This document shows positions 7,932 to 17,020 of a stretch of 64,000 nucleotides of DNA, in pieces. How positions within the stretch are numbered: the stretch's first letter is position 1; every line of letters starts with the position of its first letter. The stretch spans positions 930,001 through 994,000 of the forward strand of contig NZ_BNEB01000003.1 of the NCBI RefSeq assembly GCF_016860545.1, written 5' to 3'. The translations under genes and the position numbers were made by a program. The notes under the pieces are model-generated. The model was not told where the DNA came from, made no database searches, and worked only from the letters and a program-made list of their open reading frames with translations. The DNA comes from Streptomyces asoensis (lineage in GTDB: Bacteria; Actinomycetota; Actinomycetes; Streptomycetales; Streptomycetaceae).

Positions 7932-7957
7932 GGGCGCCAACCGCTACCGTGGGCAAG

Positions 7958-10576
7958 ATGAGCACCGAGGACCAGCGGGCCCCCCGATCCCTCGCGGCAG
8001 CGCTCCGCGGCCGCGACGACGCGTCGCTGGCCGCGCTGCTGCGCGCCCGCCCCGACCTCATCACCCCGGTCCCCACGGACCTCACGCAGCTCGCCACCCG
8101 GGCCGGCACCCGCGCCTCCGTCGTCCGCGCGCTGGAGCGGCTCGACCGTTTCGCCCTCCAGACCGCGGAGGCGCTGGCCGTGGCGGGCGACCCGGCGGCC
8201 TACGACGAGCTGCTCGGGCTGATGGCCGGCGACGCACGGGACGCGGCGGTCGCCGACGCGCTGCCCGGCGCCCTGGCGGCCCTGCGCGAACAGGCCCTGG
8301 TGTGGGGTGACGACGGCAGCCTCCGCCTCGTGCGCACCGCCCGCGAACTGCTCGCGCCGTCCGCGCAGCACCCCTCGCCCACCGGCCTCGGGCCGAGCGT
8401 GCGGGAGGCGACGGCGGGCATGTCGCCCGGCCGGATCCAGGAGCTGGTGGCGGCCGTCGGGCTGCCGTCCACCCACGACTCGGTGTCCGCCGTCGACGCG
8501 CTGACCGCGCTGTTCACCCACCGCAAGAAGATGGCCGCCCTGCTGGCCCAGGCGCCCGCCGACTCCCTCGACGTCCTGGGCCGGCTGATGTGGGGGCCGC
8601 CGTACGGGCAGATCACGGCCGACCCGGCGGCGCGGCTGCGCTGGCTCCTCGACCGCGGGCTGCTGCTGCCGACCGCGCCCGGGACCGTCGTCCTGCCGCG
8701 CGAGGTCGCCCTGCATCTGCGCGAGGGCCGGGCGCACCGCGCGCCCGAGCCGGTGCCCCCGGCCGTGGACCCGCTCGTGGCCCACCGTCCCCAGGTGGTG
8801 GACGCCACGGCGGCCGGGCAGGCGTACACGGCGCTGACGACGGTGGAGGAACTGCTCAAGGACTGGCACGAGGGCGGCCCGCCGGTGCTGCGGGCCGGCG
8901 GGCTGAGCGTGCGCGACCTCAAGCGGACGGCCGTCGCCCTGGACGTGTCCGAGCCGATGGCCGCGTTCTGGGTCGAACTGGCGTACGCGTCCGGGCTGCT
9001 CGCCTCCGACGGGGAGGCCGACGAGCGGTACGCGGCGACCCCGGAGTACGACGAGTGGCTGGAGCGGCCGCCCGCCGACCGCTGGGCGCAGCTCGCGCAG
9101 GCGTGGCTGGCGGCGACCCGCACGTCCGGGGTGGTCGGCGGCCGGGATCTGAAGGAGCGGGCGCTGTCGGCGCTGGGGCCGGGTCTGGACCGGTCCGCCG
9201 CGCCCGAGGTGCGCCACCGGGTGCTGGCCCTGCTGGCCGGGCTGCCCGAGGGCGCCGCGCCGCAGGCGGACGCCGTGCTGGCCCGGCTGCGCTGGGAGCG
9301 CCCACTGCGCGGCCCCCAGGCCGGACAGGCCCCGCAGGGCCAGGGGCCGCAGGGTCCCCACGGCGCGCACACCTCTCAGGGCGAGGAGGACCTGCGCTCA
9401 CGGCTGGCCCGCTGGACGCTGACGGAGGCCGAACTGCTGGGCGTGACCGGACGGGGCGCGCTGTCCTCGCACGGGCGGGCCCTGCTCGGCGTGCGGCCCG
9501 CGGCCAGACCGGCCGGCGCGGCCGACGACGCGGCGCAGGCCCCGGCCGGCCCCGGCGACAAGCTGCCCGCGCACCACCGCACGGCGGCCGCCGGTCCGGT
9601 GGCCACGCCCCTGCCGCAGCCCGAGCAGGCCGCGGCCACCGCGGCCGCCGCCCGGCTGCTCGCTCCGCTGCTGCCCGAGCCCCTGGACCACGTCCTGCTC
9701 CAGGCCGACCTGACGGCGGTCGCCCCCGGCCCGCTGCGGCGCCCGCTGGCCGACGTGCTGAATGTCCTGGCGGACGTCGAGTCCAAGGGCGGCGCGACCG
9801 TGTACCGCTTCACGCCCGGTTCGGTACGCCGTGCCCTGGACGCCGGCCGCAGCGCCTCCGACCTGCATGCCTTCCTGGCGGAGCACTCCCGTACCCCGGT
9901 ACCGCAGCCGCTGGCCTACCTGATCGACGACGTGGCCCGCCGGCACGGCCATCTGCGGGTGGGCGCGGCCTCGGCCTACGTCCGCTGCGACGACGACGCC
10001 CTGCTGAACGAGATCCTCGCCGACAAGCGCGCCGCCGCCCTGCGGATGCGGCGGCTGGCGCCCACGGTGCTCGCCGCCCAGGTCGACCCGGCGAGCCTTC
10101 TCGAGGGTCTGCGGGCGATGGGCTTCGCGCCCGCCGCCGAGTCCGCCGAGGGAGACGTCCTGATCACCCGCGCGCATGCCCACCGCACCTCGCCCCGCGC
10201 GGCCCCCGAGCCGGTGCCGGACGGTCCGCCGGTGCCCGACGGCACCCTGCTGACCGCGGCGATCCGCGCGATCCGGGCGGGTGACCTGGCCGCCACGGCT
10301 CCGCGCAAGCCGGCGGACGCGACCGCCCCGCTCGCCCCGGGGGAGCTGCCCCGGACCGGCTCGGCGGAGACCCTCGCCACCATGCAGGCCGCCGTCCTGA
10401 CCGGCGAGGCGCTGTGGATCGGCTACGTCAACGCCGAGGGGACGGCCAGCCAGCGCGTCATCGCCCCGGTCCGGGTGGAGGGCGGCTTCGTGACGGCGTA
10501 CGACCACACGGCGGACGAGGTCCGCACCTATCCGCTGCACCGGATCACGGGAGTGGCCGAACTCGCGCAGGACTGA
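7958..10576 (+). CDS. Helicase-associated protein: Helicase_C_3-type domain plus C-terminal WYL-like domain
   Basis: An 872-aa protein with no visible Walker A motif. The N-terminal half is helical with winged-helix-like repeats. Residues about 575-745 (starting LLQADLTAVAPG, then LAEHSRTPVPQPLAYLIDD) align visibly with residues 1-160 of the XPB helicase encoded 0.7 kb downstream; this is the XPB/Ssl2 N-terminal-type domain. The last 60 residues (IGYVNAEG, RVIAPVRVEGGFVTAY, TYPLHRITGV) read like a WYL ligand-binding domain. It is likely a nucleic-acid-linked regulator or helicase partner. ATG 7958 is preferred to the GTG three codons upstream. Confidence 0.8.
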   Translation: MSTEDQRAPRSLAAALRGRDDASLAALLRARPDLITPVPTDLTQLATRAGTRASVVRALERLDRFALQTAEALAVAGDPAAYDELLGLMAGDARDAAVADALPGALAALREQALVWGDDGSLRLVRTARELLAPSAQHPSPTGLGPSVREATAGMSPGRIQELVAAVGLPSTHDSVSAVDALTALFTHRKKMAALLAQAPADSLDVLGRLMWGPPYGQITADPAARLRWLLDRGLLLPTAPGTVVLPREVALHLREGRAHRAPEPVPPAVDPLVAHRPQVVDATAAGQAYTALTTVEELLKDWHEGGPPVLRAGGLSVRDLKRTAVALDVSEPMAAFWVELAYASGLLASDGEADERYAATPEYDEWLERPPADRWAQLAQAWLAATRTSGVVGGRDLKERALSALGPGLDRSAAPEVRHRVLALLAGLPEGAAPQADAVLARLRWERPLRGPQAGQAPQGQGPQGPHGAHTSQGEEDLRSRLARWTLTEAELLGVTGRGALSSHGRALLGVRPAARPAGAADDAAQAPAGPGDKLPAHHRTAAAGPVATPLPQPEQAAATAAAARLLAPLLPEPLDHVLLQADLTAVAPGPLRRPLADVLNVLADVESKGGATVYRFTPGSVRRALDAGRSASDLHAFLAEHSRTPVPQPLAYLIDDVARRHGHLRVGAASAYVRCDDDALLNEILADKRAAALRMRRLAPTVLAAQVDPASLLEGLRAMGFAPAAESAEGDVLITRAHAHRTSPRAAPEPVPDGPPVPDGTLLTAAIRAIRAGDLAATAPRKPADATAPLAPGELPRTGSAETLATMQAAVLTGEALWIGYVNAEGTASQRVIAPVRVEGGFVTAYDHTADEVRTYPLHRITGVAELAQD

Positions 10577-10579
10577 CGG

Positions 10580-11134
10580 TCAGCACTCGCCCACGTCGGC
10601 GTCGGCCGGCAGGCCGAAGTGGACGCGGGCCGTGGCCTCCAGCGTCCGTGACGACATCGGGTCCCGCAGGGACGCCCGGGTGAGGACGCCGAAGTGGGAC
10701 TCCGTCCACCGCCCGTAGCCCTCGCCGTCCGGCGGCTCCTCGCGGGCCACGACCCGGTAGCCCCCGGCGGCCGCGCCGTCCCGCTCCAGCCGCACCACCT
10801 GCGGGTACTGCCCGGCGGCGCACTCCAGCAGGGTGTCGCCGCGCACCGCGTACGCGACGCACAGCGCGTTGACGCCGGCCCGCACCTCTCCCCCGTGTTC
10901 CTCCAGTTCGAGCGCCTTCGCCTCGCAGAACCAGCGGGCCCTGGGCGCGGCCACGCCCTCGCCGTGCCCGCCGCCCAGGGACTCGGCCGCGATCCTGGCC
11001 TCGATGACCGGCCGCACCTCGCCCCACAGCCGCCCGTCGATCTGCGCGGGCCACATGACCCAGGTGCCCGTGGCGGCCAGCACCGCCGCGGCTCCCACGC
11101 CCACCGCGCCCCTGCGCAACGACAGGACCGACAT
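10580..11134 (-). CDS. Hypothetical membrane-anchored protein
   Basis: A 184-aa protein of unknown function. A hydrophobic helix at about residues 8-26 acts as a signal anchor, leaving an exported domain with three cysteines in the order WFCEAK, NALCVAY, LLECAAG and a fourth as the C-terminal residue; two disulfides are possible. ATG 11134 has a GGGAG ribosome-binding site 7 nt upstream. The 3' end lies 3 bp from the end of the convergent 872-aa gene. Confidence 0.7.
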   Translation of the reverse strand: MSVLSLRRGAVGVGAAAVLAATGTWVMWPAQIDGRLWGEVRPVIEARIAAESLGGGHGEGVAAPRARWFCEAKALELEEHGGEVRAGVNALCVAYAVRGDTLLECAAGQYPQVVRLERDGAAAGGYRVVAREEPPDGEGYGRWTESHFGVLTRASLRDPMSSRTLEATARVHFGLPADADVGEC

Positions 11135-11295
11135 ACCGTGACTCCCCACCGCGTCGCGCCCATCGCGCTGCTCCCCCGGTGAGACCCTCGAACGCGGGTC
11201 AGGGTTGCGCGGGGCCGCCGGGAAGAAGCCCCCCGCCGCCACGGCGCGCGGTACGGCACACTGGAGGTTTGGCCCGTGCGGAAGGGATGGCGTAC

Positions 11296-12963
11296 GTGAA
11301 CGGACCGCTGATCGTCCAGTCGGACAAGACTCTGCTCCTGGAGGTCGACCACGAGCAGGCGGACGACTGCCGTCGTGCCATCGCGCCGTTCGCGGAACTG
11401 GAGCGGGCGCCGGAGCACATCCACACCTACCGGCTGACGCCGCTGGGGCTGTGGAACGCCCGCGCGGCCGGGCACGACGCCGAGCAGGTCGTGGACGCGC
11501 TCGTGGAGTACAGCCGCTACCCCGTGCCGCACGCGCTGCTCGTCGACATCGCCGAGACCATGGACCGCTACGGCCGGCTGACCCTGAGCAAGCATCCGGC
11601 GCACGGGCTGGTGCTCACCACGACCGACCGGCCGGTGCTGGAGGAGATCCTGCGCTCCAAGCGGGTCGCTCCGCTGGTCGGCGCCCGGATCGACCCGGAC
11701 AGCGTCGTCGTGCACCCCTCGGAGCGCGGGCAGATCAAGCAGACGCTGCTGAAGCTCGGCTGGCCCGCCGAGGACCTCGCCGGGTACGTCGACGGCGAGG
11801 CGCACCCGATCGAGCTCGCCGAGGACGGCTGGGCGCTGCGGCCCTACCAGAAGCAGGCCGTGGAGAACTTCTGGCACGGCGGCAGCGGGGTCGTGGTGCT
11901 GCCGTGCGGTGCCGGCAAGACCCTGGTCGGCGCCGGCGCGATGGCCCAGGCGAAGTCGACGACGCTGATCCTCGTCACCAACACGGTCTCCGCGCGGCAG
12001 TGGAAGCACGAGCTGGTGAAGCGCACCTCGCTGACCGAGGACGAGATCGGCGAGTACAGCGGGACGCGCAAGGAGATCCGGCCGGTCACCATCGCCACCT
12101 ACCAGGTGCTGACGACCCGGCGCAAAGGCGTGTACCCGCACCTGGAGCTGTTCGACTCCCGGGACTGGGGGCTCATCCTCTACGACGAGGTGCACCTGCT
12201 GCCGGCGCCGGTCTTCAAGTTCACGGCGGATCTCCAGGCCCGCCGCCGCCTGGGCCTGACCGCGACCCTGGTCCGCGAGGACGGCCGTGAGTCGGACGTG
12301 TTCTCCCTGATCGGTCCCAAGCGGTTCGACGCTCCGTGGAAGGAGATCGAGGCGCAGGGCTACATCGCGCCCGCGGACTGCGTCGAGGTCCGGGTGAACC
12401 TGACGGACTCCGAGCGGCTGGCGTACGCCACCGCCGAGGCGGAGGAGAAGTACCGGTTCTGCGCGACGACGGCGACCAAGCGGAAGGTGACGGAGGCGAT
12501 CGTCCGGCGCTTCGCGGGGCAGCAGGTCCTCGTCATCGGCCAGTACATCGACCAGCTGGACGAGCTGGGCGAGCACCTGGGCGCCCCGGTGATCAAGGGC
12601 GAGACCTCCAACGCGCAGCGCGAGAAGCTCTTCGACGCCTTCCGGCAGGGCGAGATCAGCGTTCTGGTGGTGTCCAAGGTGGCGAACTTCTCGATCGACC
12701 TGCCGGAGGCGACGGTCGCCATCCAGGTCTCGGGGACGTTCGGCTCCCGTCAGGAGGAGGCACAGCGCCTCGGCCGGGTGCTGCGCCCCAAGGCGGACGG
12801 CCACCAGGCCCACTTCTACTCGGTGGTCGCGCGGGACACGCTCGACCAGGACTTCGCGGCGCACCGCCAGCGGTTCCTGGCGGAGCAGGGCTACGCGTAC
12901 CGGATCATGGACGCGGACGAGCTGCTGGCCGAGGGGCCCGGGCCGGGTCCGGGTCCCGCCTGA
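11296..12963 (+). CDS. DNA repair helicase XPB (SF2)
   Basis: A 555-aa bacterial XPB. Residues 1-160 are the N-terminal XPB/Ssl2 domain. The ATPase core follows with Q-motif-like ALRPYQKQAV, Walker A PCGAGKT, motif II YDEVH (a DEVH box), motif III LGLTATLVREDG, and C-terminal motifs QVSGTFGSRQEEAQRLGRVLR with the arginine finger. Bacterial XPB unwinds DNA 3' to 5' and is linked to repair. GTG 11296 is preferred because GGAAGGG ends 9 nt upstream; the in-frame ATG 11287 would abut that site. Confidence 0.93.
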   Translation: MNGPLIVQSDKTLLLEVDHEQADDCRRAIAPFAELERAPEHIHTYRLTPLGLWNARAAGHDAEQVVDALVEYSRYPVPHALLVDIAETMDRYGRLTLSKHPAHGLVLTTTDRPVLEEILRSKRVAPLVGARIDPDSVVVHPSERGQIKQTLLKLGWPAEDLAGYVDGEAHPIELAEDGWALRPYQKQAVENFWHGGSGVVVLPCGAGKTLVGAGAMAQAKSTTLILVTNTVSARQWKHELVKRTSLTEDEIGEYSGTRKEIRPVTIATYQVLTTRRKGVYPHLELFDSRDWGLILYDEVHLLPAPVFKFTADLQARRRLGLTATLVREDGRESDVFSLIGPKRFDAPWKEIEAQGYIAPADCVEVRVNLTDSERLAYATAEAEEKYRFCATTATKRKVTEAIVRRFAGQQVLVIGQYIDQLDELGEHLGAPVIKGETSNAQREKLFDAFRQGEISVLVVSKVANFSIDLPEATVAIQVSGTFGSRQEEAQRLGRVLRPKADGHQAHFYSVVARDTLDQDFAAHRQRFLAEQGYAYRIMDADELLAEGPGPGPGPA

Positions 12964-12975
12964 GCCGCGCCGGGG

Positions 12976-13158
12976 TCACCGATGGCGGTGGACCCCGGCC
13001 TCCTCGCCGTACTCGCCGAGGATGATCACGTCGAAGGCGGCGCCCGCGAAGACCTTCAGGGCGCGCAGGGCGTCGCCGAGGCGGTGGCGGTGCGTGTCGG
13101 AGAGGGAGGTCGCGCCGGACGGGCGACCGGGGGCCGGGGTGATGGTCGCTGCACTCAT
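12976..13158 (-). CDS. Small hypothetical protein
   Basis: A 60-aa protein. The N-terminal 20 residues are Pro/Thr/Ser-rich, followed by one amphipathic helix (HRLGDALRALKVFAGAAFDVIILGEY) and a His/Arg-rich end. No domain is recognised. It lies convergent to xpb with a 12-bp gap. Codon bias, position and a plausible ATG support a real gene, but the short length keeps confidence modest. Confidence 0.55.
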   Translation of the reverse strand: MSAATITPAPGRPSGATSLSDTHRHRLGDALRALKVFAGAAFDVIILGEYGEEAGVHRHR

Positions 13159-13331
13159 GTCTCCATGATGGGATCCAAGGGGTAAAGGGGGCATCGGTCC
13201 CAGGTCCCCTTTCGGCCTACTCCCGCGGTACCCCTGCGGGAGGGGGTGTCCCCTACGGGTTCGAGGCCGGCGCCGGGACCGAGGCGGGGTGGCGGCGGCA
13301 AATGCGGTGGCACCCGCTTCGCCCGTTCACC

Positions 13332-13337
13332 TACAAT
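13332..13337 (+). promoter_or_regulatory. Possible -10 element for helR
   Basis: TACAAT about 113 bp before the TTG start is the best -10-like hexamer in the 290-bp gap between 13158 and 13450. No good -35 is placed 17-18 bp upstream. I looked here for the 19-bp rifamycin-associated element that precedes rifamycin-response genes and did not see it. A CCCGC/GCGGG inverted repeat at about 13221-13239 is the only other structure noted. Confidence 0.3.
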
Positions 13338-13449
13338 CTCCGCTCTTGCCCGCCTCCCTTCCCGGAGTGCCGCCGTCCGGACGGAAACCGGACGGACTCA
13401 CCGCGGCGCCCGCGACGCGCCCCCCTTCAGCCGGCCCGGAGGCACCCCC

Positions 13450-15522
13450 TTGTCCACGTCGTCCACGCCGTCCACGCCGTCGTCCACACCTGTGGACGAC
13501 GATCCGCTCGCCCGCGAGCGCGCCCATCTCAGCTCCTCCCGGAGCGCCCTGCGGGCCATGCGCGAGGACGCCGAGGCCCTCGACATCAGCGACGTCACCG
13601 CGAACTGGGTCAACGCCCAGATCCTGGAGCGCCAGATCGGCGAGCGCATCAAGGCGCTCGCCGACCTCAGCCACACCCCGCTGTTCTTCGGCCGGCTCGA
13701 CTACCTGCACGCGCCCGGCGCCGAGCAGGCGGAGGGGGCGGAGGGGGAGCAGTTCTACATCGGGCGCCGGCATGTGCACGACGGCGACGGGGACCCGATG
13801 GTCATCGACTGGCGTGCGCCGGTCTCGCAGCCGTTCTACCGGGCCTCGAAGAAGGACCCGATGGACGTCGGGCTGCGCCGCCGCTTCGGTTACACCGGCG
13901 GCGAGCTCACCGCGTACGAGGACGAGCACCTCTCCGACCCGGCGGAGACGGCGCGGACCAGCGCGCTGCTCCAGCGGGAGATCGAGCGGCCGCGCGTCGG
14001 CCCGATGCGGGACATCGTCGCCACCATCCAGCCCGAGCAGGACGAGATCGTCCGCAGCGGGCTGGGCGGCACCGTCTGTGTGCAGGGCGGGCCGGGCACC
14101 GGGAAGACGGCCGTCGGCCTGCACCGGGTCGCCTACCTGCTCTACGCGCACCGTGAGCGGCTCGCCCGCACCGGCACCCTGGTCATCGGCCCGAACAAGT
14201 CCTTCCTCCACTACATCGAGCAGGTGCTGCCCGCCCTGGGCGAGCTGACGGTCCGCCAGGGCACGGTCGACGACCTGGTGGCCCATGTCGAGGTGCGGGG
14301 CACGGACGACGCGGCGGCGGCGGTCGTCAAGGGCGACGCGAGGATGGCGGAGGTGCTGCGGCGGGCCGTCCGTTCGCACGTCGGCAGGCCGGCCGAACCG
14401 CTCGTCGTCGTGCGCGGCTCGCGGCGGTGGCGGGTGCCCGCCCACGAGCTGGAGGAGATGGTCCGGGAGCTGCTGGAGCGCGGCATGCGCTACGGCGCGG
14501 CCCGCGAGGCCCTGCCCCAGCGCATCGCGCACGCGGTCCTGGTGCAGATGGAGCGCTCGGGCGAGGCGCCCGACGACCGGGTGCAGGACGCCGTCGCCCG
14601 TAACAGCGCGGTCAAGGCGGCCGTGAAGGCGCTCTGGCCGGCCGTCGATCCGGCGAAGCTGGTGCTCCGGCTGCTCACGGACGCGGAGTTCCTCGCCGAG
14701 CACGCGGCGGGCGTGCTGAGCGAGGAGGAGCAGAGGACGATCCTGTGGGCGAAGCCGGCGCGGTCGGTGAGGTCGGCCCGGTGGTCGGCGGCGGACGCGG
14801 TCCTCGTCGACGAGGCGAGAGACATCGTCGAGCGCACGCACTCGCTCGGGCATGTGGTCCTGGACGAGGCGCAGGACCTGTCCCCCATGCAGTACCGGGC
14901 GGTCGGCCGGCGCTGCACGACGGGTTCGGCGACCGTGCTGGGCGATCTGGCGCAGGGCACCACCCCGTGGGCGACGCGGAGCTGGGAGGAGGCGCTGACC
15001 CACCTGGGCAAGGCGGACGCGGTGATCGAGGAGCTGACGGCCGGTTTCCGTGTGCCGACGGACGTCATCACCTACGCCTCACGGCTGCTCCCGCACATCG
15101 CGCCGGGACTCACGCCGGTCGCCTCGGTCCGTGAGAACCCGGGCTTCTTCGACCTCAGGCCGGTCACGGGTGACGACGAGGTCGTCGCGGCCTGCGAGGA
15201 ACTGCTGCGCAACGAGGGCTCGACGGGCCTGATCGCGGCCGACGCCCGGATCCCCGCCCTGGCCGAGGCGCTGGCGGCGTCCGGTATCGCCCACCTCTCC
15301 CCCGGCGAGGAGACGACCGCCGAGACCCGGCTCACCCTCGTCCCGGCCTCCCTGGCCAAGGGCCTGGAGTACGACTACGTGGTCCTAGACGAGCCGGGGG
15401 CGGTGGTCGACGGCGAACCGGACGAGCGGACCGGGCTGCGCCGGCTGTACGTGGCGCTGACCCGGGCGGTGTCGGGCCTGATCGTGACCCACGTGGCCGC
15501 CCTGCCGCCCCAACTCGCCTGA
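13450..15522 (+). CDS. helR: HelD/HelR-type SF1 ATPase that acts on RNA polymerase
   Basis: A 690-aa UvrD-like ATPase lacking a nuclease domain. Walker A is GGPGTGKTAVG, Walker B/motif II is VVLDEAQDLSP, motif III is GDLAQGTTPW, and motif VI is LYVALTRAVSGL. The N-terminal coiled-coil region (HLSSSRSALRAM to KALADL) and GRLDY/IGRRHV segment are typical of HelD, whose N-terminus enters the RNA polymerase channels. HelR homologues in Streptomyces recycle stalled polymerase and give rifamycin tolerance (known for the family). TTG 13450 is chosen because GGAGG lies 8 nt before it. The frame is open further upstream but low in family similarity. Confidence 0.88.
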   Translation: MSTSSTPSTPSSTPVDDDPLARERAHLSSSRSALRAMREDAEALDISDVTANWVNAQILERQIGERIKALADLSHTPLFFGRLDYLHAPGAEQAEGAEGEQFYIGRRHVHDGDGDPMVIDWRAPVSQPFYRASKKDPMDVGLRRRFGYTGGELTAYEDEHLSDPAETARTSALLQREIERPRVGPMRDIVATIQPEQDEIVRSGLGGTVCVQGGPGTGKTAVGLHRVAYLLYAHRERLARTGTLVIGPNKSFLHYIEQVLPALGELTVRQGTVDDLVAHVEVRGTDDAAAAVVKGDARMAEVLRRAVRSHVGRPAEPLVVVRGSRRWRVPAHELEEMVRELLERGMRYGAAREALPQRIAHAVLVQMERSGEAPDDRVQDAVARNSAVKAAVKALWPAVDPAKLVLRLLTDAEFLAEHAAGVLSEEEQRTILWAKPARSVRSARWSAADAVLVDEARDIVERTHSLGHVVLDEAQDLSPMQYRAVGRRCTTGSATVLGDLAQGTTPWATRSWEEALTHLGKADAVIEELTAGFRVPTDVITYASRLLPHIAPGLTPVASVRENPGFFDLRPVTGDDEVVAACEELLRNEGSTGLIAADARIPALAEALAASGIAHLSPGEETTAETRLTLVPASLAKGLEYDYVVLDEPGAVVDGEPDERTGLRRLYVALTRAVSGLIVTHVAALPPQLA

Positions 15523-15559
15523 CGCGCCCCTTTCACCCCGCGGTCGGGCGGCGCGCCGG

Positions 15560-16270
15560 TCAGTCGGCCGGGACGCCGTCCACCGCGCGGCGCCACTGCG
15601 CCACGGCCTGCGCCGAGACCGGGCCGGACCAGCCCCGCGGGCGGGCCGCGCCGCCGATGTGGAAGGCGTCGACACCGCCCGCCCGCAGCACGGGCACATG
15701 GCCGAGGCCCAGGCCGCCGCCCACGAGGAGCCGCTGCTCGTAGCCCTGTTCGCCGTGCCGGGCCGCCTCCGCGAGCAGGACGGGCAGCCCGGTGTCGACG
15801 CCGTCGGCGGAACCGGCCGTGAGGTAGGTGTCCAGACCGGGCAGGCCGTCGAGCTGCTTGCGCAGGGCGTCCCGGTCGGCGGCGTGGTCGAGGGCGCGGT
15901 GGAAGGTCCAGCGGCAGCCGTCCAGCTCGGCGACGACGCGCTCCACCGCGGCCAGGTCCACCCCGCCCCCGGCGTCGAGGAAGCCGAGCACGAACTCGTC
16001 CGCGCCGGCCGCCCGCAGTTCGCCGGCGGCCCGCACCAGGGAGTAGACGTCCTGCGCGGTTCCCGCCGCGAAGCCCTCGGAGCGTCTCAGCATCACGCGC
16101 AGGGAGAGGTCCACGGCGGCCCGGATCCCGGCGAAGACCGTGACCGGCGGGGTGAGGCCGTCGGCGGCCATGTCGGTGACCAGCTCGAGGCGGTCCGCGC
16201 CTCCGGTCTGGGCGGCGACCGCGTCCTCGGCGTCGAGGGCGATCACCTCCAGAACTGCACGCTTGCTCAT
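15560..16270 (-). CDS. cutC: CutC-family copper homeostasis protein
   Basis: A 236-aa TIM-barrel protein of the CutC family. Recognisable blocks are LEVIALDAEDAVAAQTGGADRLEL near the N-terminus (given here in part: DRLEL), RVMLRRSEGF, ADEFVLGFLD, RWTFHRALD, and LLVGGGLG near the C-terminus. CutC is classically tied to copper tolerance, but the biochemical activity is not settled. ATG 16270 (MSKRAVLEV) is chosen; the ATG 33 bp upstream adds residues outside family similarity. It is divergent from the HD gene, with a DasR-like sequence between them. Confidence 0.88.
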   Translation of the reverse strand: MSKRAVLEVIALDAEDAVAAQTGGADRLELVTDMAADGLTPPVTVFAGIRAAVDLSLRVMLRRSEGFAAGTAQDVYSLVRAAGELRAAGADEFVLGFLDAGGGVDLAAVERVVAELDGCRWTFHRALDHAADRDALRKQLDGLPGLDTYLTAGSADGVDTGLPVLLAEAARHGEQGYEQRLLVGGGLGLGHVPVLRAGGVDAFHIGGAARPRGWSGPVSAQAVAQWRRAVDGVPAD

Positions 16271-16312
16271 GGCACCCCATTCGTCTGCGTTCGTCGGCTG
16301 CATCGGGCGACT

Positions 16313-16328
16313 ACAGGTCTAGTCCAAT
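16313..16328. promoter_or_regulatory. DasR-like operator (dre) between cutC and the HD gene
   Basis: The sequence ACAGGTCTAGTCCAAT resembles the 16-bp DasR responsive element (consensus close to ACTGGTCTAGACCAGT), sharing the central GGTCTAG.CC core. It lies about 43 bp before cutC and 48 bp before the divergent HD gene, a fair place for an operator. Neither gene is an obvious amino-sugar gene. Confidence 0.5.
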
Positions 16329-16375
16329 TGAAGAATACGCGGGAGAACCCCTTCCGTACGCGCGACAATGGGCCC

Positions 16376-17020
16376 ATGGCCGATCTCGACGCCCTGCGCA
16401 CCCGTTTCAGCCACGCCCTGGACAGGACCCGGGGTCCGGTCGACGGCCCCGACCCGGCGCCGTACGCGGACGACCTCCTCGCCCGCTGGCAGGAGCCGCA
16501 GCGCCGCTACCACACGCTCACGCACCTCACGGAGGTCCTCGACCGCGTCGACGTGCTCGCCGCTCACGCCGCGGACCCGGACGTCGTCCGGCTGGCCGCC
16601 TGGTTCCACGACGCCGTCTACCTGCCCGACCGCTCCGAGAACGAGGAACGCTCGGCCCGTCTCGCCGAGCGCGCCCTGCCCGAGGCCGGGGTGCCGGCGC
16701 GGCGGACCGCCGAGGTCGCCCGGCTCGTGCGGCTGACCGTCACCCACGATCCGGCCGACGACGACCCCGACGGCGAGGTCCTGTGCGACGCCGACCTCGC
16801 GGTCCTCGCCGCCCCGCCCGCCGCGTACGCCGCCTACACGGCCGCCGTCCGCGAGGAGTACCACTTCGTCCCGAACGACGCCTTCCGGGCCGGCCGCGCG
16901 GACATCCTGCGTCAACTGCTGTCGCTGCCGCGCCTGTTCAGGACGCCGTACGGGAGCGAGCGGTGGGAGGCCACGGCCCGCTACAACCTGCGGGGCGAAC
17001 TGGACCTGCTCACCTCGTGA
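16376..17020 (+). CDS. HD-domain protein (putative metal-dependent phosphohydrolase)
   Basis: A 214-aa protein. The HD-like signature is spread as RRYHTLTHL (His cluster), AAWFHDAVY (the HD pair), and VRLTVTHD later. This pattern is shared with the family often mis-named NMDA-receptor subunit in bacteria. It is probably a soluble phosphohydrolase with unknown substrate. ATG 16376 is chosen as the first codon of the conserved frame. The stop overlaps the GTGA of the GNAT gene, so the pair should be co-translated. Confidence 0.8.
   Translation: MADLDALRTRFSHALDRTRGPVDGPDPAPYADDLLARWQEPQRRYHTLTHLTEVLDRVDVLAAHAADPDVVRLAAWFHDAVYLPDRSENEERSARLAERALPEAGVPARRTAEVARLVRLTVTHDPADDDPDGEVLCDADLAVLAAPPAAYAAYTAAVREEYHFVPNDAFRAGRADILRQLLSLPRLFRTPYGSERWEATARYNLRGELDLLTS

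Noticed and set aside
7526..9370. 614-codon minus-strand frame opposite the helicase-associated gene
   Set aside because: Low-complexity Arg/Gly/Pro composition typical of an antisense shadow; the plus strand encodes a coherent domain architecture.
13221..13239. Rifamycin-associated element before helR
   Set aside because: The repeat is only a CCCGC/GCGGG pair and lacks the known RAE core.
15659..16375. Upstream extension of the HD-protein frame
   Set aside because: It runs antisense through cutC and lacks family similarity; the conserved protein starts at 16376.
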